Below the pieces are notes generated by a model. The model ran no database searches. It was not told the DNA's origin and saw only the letters and a program-made list of their open reading frames with translations. DNA of 64,000 nt from Devosia lacusdianchii (GTDB taxonomy: Bacteria > Pseudomonadota > Alphaproteobacteria > Rhizobiales > Devosiaceae), in NCBI RefSeq assembly GCF_022429625.1, contig NZ_CP092483.1:1984001-2048000 (forward strand), read 5' to 3'. The position numbers and the translations under genes are program-made. Shown here piece after piece: positions 1 to 7,801 of this stretch (within the stretch, counting starts at the first letter, position 1; each line of letters starts with the position of its first letter).

Positions 1-9
1 TTTGCCGCT

Positions 10-88
<79 letters not shown>

Positions 89-121
89 TCTTCCTAGGAT
101 ATCCGGGAAATGTGGCTTGGA

Positions 122-156
122 AGTTTCAACTTCCGCCCTTTACCAGTTTCAACTTT
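122..156. promoter_or_regulatory. Two putative integrase arm-type sites (left arm)
   Basis: AGTTTCAACTT occurs at 122-132 and AGTTTCAACTTT at 145-156. The same element recurs on the other prophage end (52732-52743, and inverted at 52775-52785). Four copies placed 25-70 bp from the two cores is the layout expected for tyrosine-integrase arm sites. The left pair lies in the last codons and stop of the integrase gene, encoding its KLKL and GS-stop end. Confidence 0.6.
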
Positions 157-1319
157 CTGAACTCGTTCTGTTCCGAGGCCAGTCGGCTGCGGCCAATTTT
201 GCGCGCCTGATCGGCCTCGCGCACGGCAGCGATGTTCACTGGCATATAGGTCTTTTGCAGCTTCCGGTTCTGGTCGATCGAGTTGCCCATTTTGGCCGCG
301 ATCGATTCGACCGATGCGCCGCCGGCATTGGCCTCGACCGCGCCTGTGCGGCGCATGTCCATCAGCTTGCGCTTTTCGTCCTTCCCAAACACCATGCGCC
401 GGATATCGGCGAAGTCGTCGACCAGCGAGTCCTTGGTGTAGGGCGCGGGGTTGCGCGGACGCCCTCCTTTACCGGACGGGGTGAAGCCTCGTGTCCAGAA
501 CATCGGCGCGTCATCATGCAGGGCGAAGGCTAGGCCGGCGATATACCCCTCGACCAGGCGCTGGGTGCGCTTGGACAGGATGCCGAAGGCTGCCTCAGTA
601 GTCTTGGTGCGTTCGATTGCGAATGCCATGTCCGCCCCGCTGGTGACCGCCTGGGCGGGAGTTAGCGTCCGGGTGTCGACCGGCGCGAACTGGGTGTCCC
701 ACGCCACAGCTATGATGCATGCCAAACCGCCATAGCCGGCCCGTAGCGCCCCTTTGACCATCCGCACGACTTCACCCTCGCGCCAAGTCTCCGTGCGCCC
801 AGCGACGCCCTCCTTGCGAATGGCCTGCGACGGGTCGTGGTCAGGCGTGCAGAGCTTCATGCTGGCGAGGACGCGATAGAGCGCGCGCCAAGTCTTGAGA
901 GCACGCCCGGCCTCGCCGGGCCCCTTCAGCCTGAGCAGATGATGATACCACTGGTCGATCTGCTCGAAGGTGGCGAGGCTTGGCGCCGTATCGCCAAACA
1001 CAGGATCGATGTACTTCCACCCGCGCTCCCAGTCCTCGCGGGTGCGAGGGGGTTTCTTTTGCCACTCGTTGGATAGACGGAAACGGGTGAAGCCGTCGCC
1101 CATGCTGCCGGTCGGATAGAAGCGCGCCGGGGTGGGTTCCAAGCCCTTGCGGGCGCGCTGGTAGCGCTCCTCCCATTCGCTGGCGATCTTCCACGCATCT
1201 GGGCCATCGTGGCCGCATGGCACGATCTGAAAACCCATGCGCTTCATGGCAGGCGTCGGCAGCCAATAGCCATGCTTGCCCTTGCGGACGACGTAGTGCT
1301 TGATCTTGATGCTACCCAA
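126..1319 (-). CDS. int: Tyrosine-family phage integrase
   Basis: Catalyses site-specific recombination between attP and the tRNA-Asp attB. The C-terminal catalytic domain shows MRRTGA (box II Arg near residue 324), GNS in place of the usual GHS near 345, and the nucleophile in TYMPVN (Tyr near 358). An N-terminal basic segment probably binds arm sites. I place the start at TTG 1319, overlapping the stop of the upstream small gene, giving 397 aa. The frame stays open to 1493, and the first internal ATG is at 1247. The gene ends 40 bp from attL and its 3' end carries two arm-like repeats. The family is clear; the start is less sure. Confidence 0.92.
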   Translation of the reverse strand: MGSIKIKHYVVRKGKHGYWLPTPAMKRMGFQIVPCGHDGPDAWKIASEWEERYQRARKGLEPTPARFYPTGSMGDGFTRFRLSNEWQKKPPRTREDWERGWKYIDPVFGDTAPSLATFEQIDQWYHHLLRLKGPGEAGRALKTWRALYRVLASMKLCTPDHDPSQAIRKEGVAGRTETWREGEVVRMVKGALRAGYGGLACIIAVAWDTQFAPVDTRTLTPAQAVTSGADMAFAIERTKTTEAAFGILSKRTQRLVEGYIAGLAFALHDDAPMFWTRGFTPSGKGGRPRNPAPYTKDSLVDDFADIRRMVFGKDEKRKLMDMRRTGAVEANAGGASVESIAAKMGNSIDQNRKLQKTYMPVNIAAVREADQARKIGRSRLASEQNEFRKLKLVKGGS

Positions 1320-1575
1320 GGCGAGCCAGTCTTTCCGCGAACCCGTCGGCGGGATCGCCGGCGACCGGCTGATTCTTCGCGAGACCTGAGCGCCGGTCAA
1401 GCCATGCGTCGATGGCCAGTAGATCGTAATTCCCGGTAATCCCATCCGCTGCGGGGAAACCCTGGCGGCGAAGTTCGGCACCAATCTCGACAAACCGCGC
1501 CACGGTCACACCGATCCGGCGCGCGGCAACTGCCGGCGGCACACATCTCGGCTGAACGTGGAAGCGCATCGTCAT
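1312..1575 (-). CDS. Small AlpA/excisionase-like DNA-binding protein
   Basis: An 87-aa protein directly upstream of and overlapping the integrase start. The segment PPAVAARRIGVTVARFVEI followed by NYDLLAIDAWLDRRSG has the shape of a MerR/AlpA-type winged helix that ends in a 'D..AIDAWLDRRSG' tail, common in proteins next to rhizobial phage integrases. It may act as a recombination directionality factor or integrase regulator. The role is inferred from fold and position. The start may be M1 or M3. Confidence 0.65.
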   Translation of the reverse strand: MTMRFHVQPRCVPPAVAARRIGVTVARFVEIGAELRRQGFPAADGITGNYDLLAIDAWLDRRSGLAKNQPVAGDPADGFAERLARLG

Positions 1576-1579
1576 GGCG

Positions 1580-2095
1580 TCAGGACGGCTTGGTGCCGTC
1601 CACCTCCCATAGCCGGGAAGACAATCCGTGCTGCAACGACGTCTGGTTGAACTTGCGGACTATCGCCGCGGCGAGATCGATGCCGGCCTGATTGGCAATG
1701 AGGTCAGCCGTCATCACCGCGTCGGCAAGCTCCTCGGCCAGGTGCTCGACGGTATCGCGTGACCCTCGAATGCCGAGCCGTTCCGGCTCCAGTTTCTTGA
1801 TGACGTTGCAGACCTCACCGGCTTCGCCAGCGAACTCGTTGCCGCGATAGGCAAGCGTCAGTTGATTGTCAGCGTCCCATTCAATCTGGCGGGCCGCATT
1901 GGCCTCGCGCAGCGCGTTGAACGACAGCGAGTGGCCGGCATCGGGCGGGGTGATGCCTGGGCCGACCTCGAACTTATCCGGCGTGTAACCGCAGTCCGAA
2001 CTGTCCCAGAAATAGCCATCCCGCCAATACATGGCGTCCCAATGCGGATTGGTCCCAAAGCGCGTCCAGTAGTACGCCTCTGCGCGCTCGCTCAT
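1580..2095 (-). CDS. MazG-like nucleotide pyrophosphohydrolase domain protein
   Basis: A 171-aa protein. Its C-terminal half has the helical MazG pattern: NEFAGEAGEVCNVIKKLE followed by HLAEELADAVMTADLIAN, giving the paired ExxE and ExxD metal-binding motifs. This family hydrolyses (d)NTPs to monophosphates. In phages it may cleanse the nucleotide pool or lower ppGpp. The N-terminal ~60 residues are rich in Trp and Tyr and I do not recognise them. ATG 2095 overlaps the stop of the upstream gene (ATGA), so translation is probably coupled. Confidence 0.75.
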   Translation of the reverse strand: MSERAEAYYWTRFGTNPHWDAMYWRDGYFWDSSDCGYTPDKFEVGPGITPPDAGHSLSFNALREANAARQIEWDADNQLTLAYRGNEFAGEAGEVCNVIKKLEPERLGIRGSRDTVEHLAEELADAVMTADLIANQAGIDLAAAIVRKFNQTSLQHGLSSRLWEVDGTKPS

Positions 2096-2295
2096 GACGC
2101 CTTGACCCCATCGGCTTCGGCCATGGCCTTCGTGGCGGCCGTCAGCGCCATGCCTGCGATGGCCGACTGGTTCTTCGCCGCATCGGCGCCCTCGGTCAGG
2201 CTGGCCCTGCCATCCTTGAACCGGAACTCTGGACCGTCCTTGGTCATGAATAGGGACAGGTCGCACTGCCATTCGTCGTCGGGAGCGAGCTTCAT
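2092..2295 (-). CDS. Hypothetical 67-aa phage protein
   Basis: A short protein starting MKLAPDDEWQCDLSLFMT with an alanine-rich helical C-terminus. It overlaps both neighbours by the ATGA/TCAT arrangement, which is good evidence that it is translated as part of the early left operon. No family recognised. Confidence 0.6.
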   Translation of the reverse strand: MKLAPDDEWQCDLSLFMTKDGPEFRFKDGRASLTEGADAAKNQSAIAGMALTAATKAMAEADGVKAS

Positions 2296-2585
2296 GAGGC
2301 CTCCTTGGCCGCGAGGCCGGTGGTGATGGTTTGCAGATTGGTGAGTTGGCGGATCGCGTTGGCCGCAGTGCCGGCATGATCCTCGGCCGGGGAAACGACG
2401 ATCTTCCCGTCAAGCCGGTCGTAGAGTTCGATGGCCTGGTTCTGGCGCGGGAGAAGCGTGACCGAATGGATATCGACCCGCTCGTCGGCGAAGGCGACCT
2501 GAACGCCTTCGTCCTGAAATAGCTCGACGCGGCTGTCTTTGTTGACCACGACGAGGACCGTGGGGATAACTGGGCGCTCAATCAT
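2292..2585 (-). CDS. Hypothetical 97-aa phage protein
   Basis: Starts MIERPVIPTVLVVVNKD; an alternative start 12 bases upstream at 2597 is also in frame. A beta-rich first half is followed by a helical tail with TAANAIRQLTNLQTITTGL. It overlaps the next gene at 2292-2295. The upstream start at 2597 would share its CATG with the start of the opposing gene at 2596. Function unknown. Confidence 0.6.
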   Translation of the reverse strand: MIERPVIPTVLVVVNKDSRVELFQDEGVQVAFADERVDIHSVTLLPRQNQAIELYDRLDGKIVVSPAEDHAGTAANAIRQLTNLQTITTGLAAKEAS

Positions 2586-2595
2586 GCGGGCACCC

Positions 2596-2832
2596 ATGAC
2601 ATCCGACGAAGCCGATCAGCGCATCATCCTGTCCCGTCAAACCCTGCGGGACTATCTCTCCCTGGCCGCCATCGGCGAAGGGGCCGGCCCCTTGGACCGG
2701 ACGTTGATCGCCGACGAAATCAGGTTCCTCGAAGCCATCGCCGAGGACTACCCTAGCAAGGCTGAGAAGCTGGCCCGGCTGGTGAGCGAGTGGGTTGCGT
2801 TCTTGGATGGATTGAAGGCGAAGCTGCACTGA
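2596..2832 (+). CDS. Hypothetical 78-aa helical protein on the opposite strand
   Basis: The reading frame MTSDEADQRIILSRQTLRD... has strongly GC-biased third positions and reads as a compact helical protein, while the opposing frame does not. It sits alone on the plus strand inside the minus-strand early operon. No Shine-Dalgarno sequence is seen before ATG 2596. Function unknown; it may be a moron or an antisense-expressed regulator. Confidence 0.6.
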   Translation: MTSDEADQRIILSRQTLRDYLSLAAIGEGAGPLDRTLIADEIRFLEAIAEDYPSKAEKLARLVSEWVAFLDGLKAKLH

Positions 2833-2834
2833 GG

Positions 2835-3299
2835 TCATCGCGCTGGCCCCGGCAACAGCGGCTGCATGTTGCCGGTCTCATAGGCGCGAGCGATTGCGGG
2901 CTTGGTGTACTCCCCGACCGTCAGCCCGTCGGGCATTTGGATATGAGCCAGGAACGATTCCTCGAAGGTCTCGATGCCGCTCTCGACGCTTTCGAGTTTG
3001 GCTTTGATGCACAGGAGCATCGCCCGCCACTTGCCGCGGCACGCCTGTTCCCATGCCTTATAGGCATCGGCTTCCGACCTGGCCCATTTGCCCGAAGGCG
3101 TCTCGGTGAATTCCTTGCTGGTCCGATCGGGCAGCGGGAGCTTCATGGTGACGCGCCGTCCGCGCATCTCGAAGGCGATAATTGCGTGCTCGGCGTTCTC
3201 GAACACGGCCATAGCTGTCGCGCCATAACGGCGGAGCGTGCCCTTGATTTCGCCCTCGGTTCGCTCGACCGAGACGCTAGTGTTGATGGCGTAGGCCAT
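2835..3299 (-). CDS. Conserved phage hypothetical protein
   Basis: A 154-aa protein starting MAYAINTSVSVERTEGEIKG. This opening, followed by a beta-hairpin (EMRGRRVTMKLPLPD) and a helical region with KWRAMLLCIKAKLESVESG, recurs in early regions of many proteobacterial phages as I recall the family. No biochemical role is known to me. It lies 2 bp downstream of the preceding gene in the left operon. Confidence 0.7.
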   Translation of the reverse strand: MAYAINTSVSVERTEGEIKGTLRRYGATAMAVFENAEHAIIAFEMRGRRVTMKLPLPDRTSKEFTETPSGKWARSEADAYKAWEQACRGKWRAMLLCIKAKLESVESGIETFEESFLAHIQMPDGLTVGEYTKPAIARAYETGNMQPLLPGPAR

Positions 3300-3301
3300 G
3301 G

Positions 3302-3628
3302 CTATGCTGCCTCCTGCGCGGCGCGGTAGGCCGCAATGAGCTTGTCGCCGATGAAGGCGATGATGAAGGGCGGATAGGGCGCTAGAAGTTCGTCAGGATC
3401 GTCGCCGTCGCCCATGTCGAAGAGCGATGCCCATTCCTCGACAAACGGCCCTGTGCGGTCACTGCTGGCCTCGCCGACGGTATCCAGCGCCCAGATCTGA
3501 TAGCTCTCGGCATCGTCGAGCATGACGTCGGCAAGCCATTCGCGGATTTCCTCGACGGTTGCCCGGCAGGTGATCGGCGCGCCTTCGAAGTGGATCGAGT
3601 AGACAAATGGTGGGAGTGGGTCCGTCAT
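3302..3628 (-). CDS. Hypothetical 108-aa protein
   Basis: Start ATG 3628 (MTDPLPPFVYSIHFEGAP) is chosen because it overlaps the stop of the upstream gene at 3625 (ATGA). The protein is acidic, with DMGDGDDPDEL in the middle and a hydrophobic stretch APYPPFIIAFIGDKLIAAY. No family recognised. Confidence 0.6.
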   Translation of the reverse strand: MTDPLPPFVYSIHFEGAPITCRATVEEIREWLADVMLDDAESYQIWALDTVGEASSDRTGPFVEEWASLFDMGDGDDPDELLAPYPPFIIAFIGDKLIAAYRAAQEAA

Positions 3629-4080
3629 GGCTTTGACCTCATGGGGCGGGATGGGATTGCCCGGCCCTTTGGCCAGGGATCGACATGGGCAGGGATGGTC
3701 TGGCGGTCGGCCTTGGCCTTGCGAGGGGCAACCGGACGCTCGTGGCTTGCCTTGGGCTTGTCCATCGGCACTTTGACGATGCCGGCGGCGATGAGGCGCA
3801 CCCATGTCGTGGTCACGGCACCCAGCACGGCCCACGCCAGTTCGGCATCGGTCATCAGGGACTTCGTGCCGTGGCCTACGTCGTAGTAGGCGTGGCAGGC
3901 AAAGCAGGCGTGGAAGCCAAGAATGTCATGGGCCTTAATGCCGGCGCCCTTGCCGAAGCGATGTCCATTGAGGTGCGCCCAGACGGTCGTGGCCGGATCG
4001 GCGCAGCAGATGCCGGCGAAGTTGGCCGAGCATGGCTGACCGCGGGAGCTATCGAGCACGGCTTGAGAGCGGATCATCAT
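3625..4080 (-). CDS. YbcO-like DUF1364 putative endonuclease
   Basis: A 151-aa protein. Residues ~15-75 contain GQPCSANFAGICC, TTVWAHLNG, GAGIKAHDILGFHACFACH, the cysteine/histidine pattern of DUF1364 (YbcO of lambdoid prophages), a predicted HNH-like nuclease. The C-terminal Lys/Arg/Pro tail is extra. Its partner NinB is encoded at 5342-5806, as in lambdoid nin regions, so a role in processing recombination intermediates is plausible. ATG 4080 overlaps the previous stop. Confidence 0.75.
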   Translation of the reverse strand: MMIRSQAVLDSSRGQPCSANFAGICCADPATTVWAHLNGHRFGKGAGIKAHDILGFHACFACHAYYDVGHGTKSLMTDAELAWAVLGAVTTTWVRLIAAGIVKVPMDKPKASHERPVAPRKAKADRQTIPAHVDPWPKGRAIPSRPMRSKP

Positions 4081-4307
4081 CGCCCGTCCCTCGGCAGGGT
4101 GGCGGACATATTTTCGACGCCCAGTGCAACGGCCTGTCCAGCAAGTGCCAACCATCGCTGGATCGCGCTGTTGCGCTCCTCTGTAGTCGCGTCGAGTGGA
4201 ACGATGACCTTCGTCTCGAATGAGCCGTCGGACAGGCGAATAGCCAACTCCATAGTGAGCGGGCCAGGAGGCGGCACAGGAACGCGGATTGGACGGCGGC
4301 CCATCAT
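4077..4307 (-). CDS. Hypothetical 76-aa protein
   Basis: Proline-rich start (RPIRVPVPPPGPLTMELAI) followed by one beta/alpha unit. Overlapping start and stop codons with both neighbours support translation. No function recognised. Confidence 0.55.
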   Translation of the reverse strand: MMGRRPIRVPVPPPGPLTMELAIRLSDGSFETKVIVPLDATTEERNSAIQRWLALAGQAVALGVENMSATLPRDGR

Positions 4308-4453
4308 TTCACCCTCCGCTTGCGCAGCACCACGGCAGCGGGACGCTGCTGAGCGAGGTGGGCGAGCGCTTGACGCATCGATACCGAACGGCCCATCGCG
4401 GCCGCTGGTGGGTTATTTCTGGCGCGGGGATTGGGTGTGGAGGCGATGAGCAT
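4304..4453 (-). CDS. Small 49-aa basic protein
   Basis: ATG 4453 (MLIASTPNPRAR...) reads to TGA 4304. Its start overlaps the stop of the upstream gene (TGATG) and its stop overlaps the downstream start (ATGA), so it fills the operon exactly. The C-terminus VVLRKRRVK is strongly basic. Function unknown. Confidence 0.55.
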   Translation of the reverse strand: MLIASTPNPRARNNPPAAAMGRSVSMRQALAHLAQQRPAAVVLRKRRVK

Positions 4454-5121
4454 CACTCGCCCCAACCTTCTTTGACGGGGCACTTACGCCTTGAGCAGGC
4501 TTCGGCAGTTTCGGGCAGGACTGCGCCGCATCGCTCACACCAGTCGTATTCGCCGTGATAGCTCGACGCGAGGAAGTCGCAGCCCTTCGGCACCTCAAGA
4601 CGCAGGTCCTGCGGGTCAAGGTATTGCTCGAAAAGCCGGATCACCGCGCCAGCCTGCTTTGCTGTCAGCGCCTTCTCGTCAAAGCTGATGCCCTCTGCGG
4701 GCCGTCCACGCATTGCCTCGTAGAGTGCTTCCATCCGGGCGCGGTAATAGCCGCCAGTCCAGCGGCGTGCGGGCACATCCAAGGTGCGGAGCCCGTGCCA
4801 AAAGCCCTTGGCGTCGTCCGGGGTGATGACCTCGCCGTCGGCAACTGGAGTTTCGGCCCACTCAGCAAGGCGATCGTATAGCCACCGCACCCACTGGTTG
4901 TGCTCTTCAACTCCGGTGCAAAGCTCCTTGTCGTCTAGATCGGCGGCAGGCCACCCGTGGTGCGACCAGTGCACCGGGTTCTCACCGTACTGGTGGCGTT
5001 CAAGACCTAGGCGCTCCTCGATGTCTTCGACATGCCGAACGATGTTCGCCAGCGTGCCTTTCGGGGCGGTGATGGGCTTCGCAAGGCCAGCCGAGAAATT
5101 GAAGAAGACGTGGTAGCTCAT
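4453..5121 (-). CDS. Hypothetical phage protein with C-terminal zinc-ribbon-like segment
   Basis: A 222-aa protein. The first ~125 residues are Trp/His-rich without a known motif. The last ~40 carry CDF...WCERCGAVLPETAEACSRRKC, cysteine pairs typical of a small zinc-binding knuckle. It may bind nucleic acid or protein; no role is known. It starts 4 bp inside the upstream gene. Confidence 0.65.
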   Translation of the reverse strand: MSYHVFFNFSAGLAKPITAPKGTLANIVRHVEDIEERLGLERHQYGENPVHWSHHGWPAADLDDKELCTGVEEHNQWVRWLYDRLAEWAETPVADGEVITPDDAKGFWHGLRTLDVPARRWTGGYYRARMEALYEAMRGRPAEGISFDEKALTAKQAGAVIRLFEQYLDPQDLRLEVPKGCDFLASSYHGEYDWCERCGAVLPETAEACSRRKCPVKEGWGE

Positions 5122-5345
5122 CGCGCTTTGCTCCTGCGCAGCATGTCGGCGGTGGCATCACGCATCATGGCCATGTCGGACCTGGTCGGACGGTGCTGGC
5201 GCAGATGCTTGTCATGAAGCTCAGCAGCGGCCCTGAGCGTTGGGCTGGCCCTCAGCATCATCTCGCGGCGCTTCTGCCGCTGGCGGGCTTCGCGCCAGTC
5301 GTGCCAGCCCTTCAGGGCGCGGGCGATGTATGGTGGAACGATCAT
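5118..5345 (-). CDS. Hypothetical 75-aa basic protein
   Basis: Start ATG 5345 (MIVPPYIARALKGWHD) overlaps the ninB stop. The protein is rich in Arg and helical (REARQRQKRREMMLRAS), suggesting nucleic-acid contact. No family recognised. Confidence 0.6.
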   Translation of the reverse strand: MIVPPYIARALKGWHDWREARQRQKRREMMLRASPTLRAAAELHDKHLRQHRPTRSDMAMMRDATADMLRRSKAR

Positions 5346-5806
5346 CGGGATTGCTCCTCGTAGGCTTCGATTGGTGGGGTTGGTCGCTTGTCCTTCGGCG
5401 CCGGCTCGGTCCATTCGACGCCGTGCTGATCGCCGAAGGCCCTCGTGATCGTCAGCAAGTCCCGCATTTCGTCGTGGGTCAGGTCGGACGATGAGGTCGG
5501 GCTGATGTTCACGAAGCCGGTGCGGTCGAAGCTCGGCACGATCCGCATTTCATCGCGGCGCTCCCGGCGCAGCGCATCGAGCATCACCAGTTTGAAGTCC
5601 TCGGCGGACATCTGCTGACCACCCCACCGAAGCTGGTCGGCCAAATCGCCAAGCATGGCCCACATGGCTGCGTTCTGATCGTTGGAGCGCTTCGGCCCCT
5701 TAATCTCGACGCGGCTGCCGGGGCGCTTGGCGAAGGCCTCGCGGACCAGAACGATGGCCCGATCCACGAGGCGCTCATTGGCGAGGGTGATGATCTGGCG
5801 GGCCAT
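5342..5806 (-). CDS. ninB: NinB-family recombination protein
   Basis: A 154-aa protein matching the NinB (Orf/YbcN) family in length and pattern. Hallmarks are KRSNDQNAAMWAMLGDLAD and QQMSAEDFKLVMLDALRR. In lambda, NinB (Orf) is a recombination mediator that helps load Bet/RecA past SSB. Here it is encoded in the same operon as SSB and Bet, with a YbcO-like nuclease downstream, forming a coherent Red-type recombination module. Confidence 0.88.
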   Translation of the reverse strand: MARQIITLANERLVDRAIVLVREAFAKRPGSRVEIKGPKRSNDQNAAMWAMLGDLADQLRWGGQQMSAEDFKLVMLDALRRERRDEMRIVPSFDRTGFVNISPTSSSDLTHDEMRDLLTITRAFGDQHGVEWTEPAPKDKRPTPPIEAYEEQSR

Positions 5807-5817
5807 TGCTGCGGTGC

Positions 5818-6204
5818 CTAGAACGGAATGTCGTCATCGGATGGCTGATAGCCACCGGATTGGGACTGGCTTGCGCCGCCGGATGGCCGGCTCTCACCAC
5901 GATCATCGCCGCGCGACTGGCTGCTGCCCTGAAGCGTGATCTCCGAGACATTGATACTCAGGTACGCTTTGCCCTCATGGACGCGCACGGACAGGCGGCC
6001 CATGGCCGTGACCTTGCTGCCCTTGGTGATGTAGCGCTCCAAGGATTCGCCGCGCTTGCCGAACAGAGAACAATCGTACCAGGTCGCGTCTTTGTCCTTA
6101 CCGTTGTCCACTGCGACCGAGAACGACAGAACCTTGTCGCCGTTCTGCAGGGTCTTGATGACGGCGTCCTTGCCAACGTTGCCGGCCACGTGTGCGATCT
6201 GCAT
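5818..6204 (-). CDS. ssb: Single-stranded DNA-binding protein
   Basis: A 128-aa protein with an N-terminal OB-fold (GNVGKDAVIKT, SFSVAVDNGKDKDATWYDC, YITKGSKVTAMGRLSV), a Ser/Gly/Gln-rich linker and the acidic tip DDDIPF that recruits partner proteins. It is a compact phage-type SSB. Located directly downstream of bet, it probably coats ssDNA during phage replication and annealing. Confidence 0.93.
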   Translation of the reverse strand: MQIAHVAGNVGKDAVIKTLQNGDKVLSFSVAVDNGKDKDATWYDCSLFGKRGESLERYITKGSKVTAMGRLSVRVHEGKAYLSINVSEITLQGSSQSRGDDRGESRPSGGASQSQSGGYQPSDDDIPF

Positions 6205-6209
6205 CGGCC

Positions 6210-7085
6210 TTACTCCGCGTCGCCGGGGAAGTCGTCATCGCTGCCGGTGATGGCTGCGAGGCGGTCCGTCTTGGCGGTGTTCAGCTTGGCGCGCCAGTCC
6301 TCCGGCATGTCGGCGAGCGCCTTGACGGTGGCGGGGTGGCTGAAGAGGGCCTCGACCTGATCGGGCGTCGCCTTGTCGGCAAGGGCTCGGGTGATGCGGT
6401 CGAACATTTCGCGCGTCACGATGGTGACGTCACTGACCTTGCCCTCGATCTGGCGGGGCTGCTGGGCCTCCTGCGGAGCCTCAGGAGCGCCATTGCTGGC
6501 CTGGGCCATCTCGTCCCCGGTGTAGAGCCCGGAAAGCTCCTGCGGGAACGCCTTGCGTAGCGCGAGCGCTTCGGCGCACTTGGCAATCATCACGTCGGGC
6601 ATGTTGCCCCACATGCTGGTCAAGCCGCCGTCCTTCTTCCGCTGGGCATAGGATTCGAAGCGGGCGACGCCAAAGCACGGTTCGCTGAAATCCTGACGCA
6701 GCACGCCGACCTTGGCAGCGACCGGTGGGGTGCTGGACAACCATGCATCGACCCACTCGCCATCCTCGCCGCACCAGAACGGCCCGGTCTGACCGGCATA
6801 CTTGCCGCTTCGCTCGGCGATAAGGCGGAAGCCGTCGATGCTGGTCTGCACGGCCATGACTTCGCGGCGCTCGCGACTGTCCCAGCGCTTCACCGCGTAA
6901 ATCTGGCGGGCGAACGGATCGAGACCGGTGCGCTTGCACTGGTTTAGGAAAAGCTGCAGCTCGTCGTCGGTCGAGCCTTTGGCGATCGTGCGCTTGATCA
7001 GGTCGATCTGGTCATTGTCGAACACGGTCGATGGGGACTGCTGGCGGTGATCGTCGATCTTGGCGACGGCGGATGCGCGGGTCAT
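6210..7085 (-). CDS. bet: Phage recombination protein Bet (ssDNA annealing)
   Basis: A 291-aa protein of the Bet/RecT superfamily. The core motif region reads ELQLFLNQCKRTGLDPFARQIYAVKRWD, QTSIDGFRLIAERSGKYAGQ and MIAKCAEALALRKAFPQELSGLYTGDEM. It pairs complementary strands during phage recombination. No Exo or lambda-type nuclease is recognised beside it; the upstream coiled-coil protein (7088-7801) or the zinc protein could partner it. A C-terminal helical extension of about 90 residues follows the core. Confidence 0.92.
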   Translation of the reverse strand: MTRASAVAKIDDHRQQSPSTVFDNDQIDLIKRTIAKGSTDDELQLFLNQCKRTGLDPFARQIYAVKRWDSRERREVMAVQTSIDGFRLIAERSGKYAGQTGPFWCGEDGEWVDAWLSSTPPVAAKVGVLRQDFSEPCFGVARFESYAQRKKDGGLTSMWGNMPDVMIAKCAEALALRKAFPQELSGLYTGDEMAQASNGAPEAPQEAQQPRQIEGKVSDVTIVTREMFDRITRALADKATPDQVEALFSHPATVKALADMPEDWRAKLNTAKTDRLAAITGSDDDFPGDAE

Positions 7086-7087
7086 GG

Positions 7088-7801
7088 TCAGAATGCCTTC
7101 TGTTCGGCGATGACTTTGATGCCCGGCATGTCTGCCTTGACGATGCGGGCCTGCTCGTTGGCGATCTGGAAAACCAGTTCCTCGAAGCGGTGATGGTGCG
7201 GCTGCCAGAAGAACCGGGCAGCAGCGGCGAAGTCGGTGATCTCGGCGCGATAGACCGTCCGCAGGCCAAGGCCGGTGCTAGCCTCCTTCGCCGCGGTCTT
7301 TGCGATGCGGGTGGCCTGCTTTGCCGATGACTCGAGCTGGTCTGCCTGCTCGGCGTCCTCGATCGTCGCTGCCGAGCGCTCGGCTTGAAGCGCAAGGCGC
7401 TTTTCCTCATCGGCCGCTGCCTGGGCCTGACGTGCGACCTCGGCCTTTCGGGCCGCCTCGGCGATGTTCCAGGGCGTCAGAACCTTCTTGCAAAGGTTGG
7501 CGATCACCTCGGCGCCGTCGATCAGCGGCTTCCACTGCTTGTCGACGGCCTTGCCGGCGTCGAGGTGCGGCTTCTTCTCGATCGACCGCTGATCGTCAGC
7601 TGCCTTGCCGGCGGTGCGGGCTAGGTCCAGAAGGTTGTTAAGCGCCTCGGCTTCCTCGGCACTGGTCACGGCTTTCCCGTCGAGCCAGACCTTCGCCTCG
7701 TCGCGGAGGTCGTCGATATTGGCTTTGTGGGCATCGAACGCGGGCGGGTTGTTGCCGCCGTCGACGATGCGATCGTTCGCGGTTACGGATAACGCGCTCA
7801 T
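7088..7801 (-). CDS. Phage coiled-coil protein of unknown function
   Basis: A 237-aa protein, mostly helical, with long Ala/Glu/Lys heptad-like stretches between residues ~85 and 175 and a C-terminal domain with FFWQPHHHRFEELVFQIANEQA. Proteins of this shape sit beside Bet/RecT in several alphaproteobacterial phages, so a recombination role is plausible but unproven. It is 2 bp upstream of bet. Confidence 0.7.
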   Translation of the reverse strand: MSALSVTANDRIVDGGNNPPAFDAHKANIDDLRDEAKVWLDGKAVTSAEEAEALNNLLDLARTAGKAADDQRSIEKKPHLDAGKAVDKQWKPLIDGAEVIANLCKKVLTPWNIAEAARKAEVARQAQAAADEEKRLALQAERSAATIEDAEQADQLESSAKQATRIAKTAAKEASTGLGLRTVYRAEITDFAAAARFFWQPHHHRFEELVFQIANEQARIVKADMPGIKVIAEQKAF

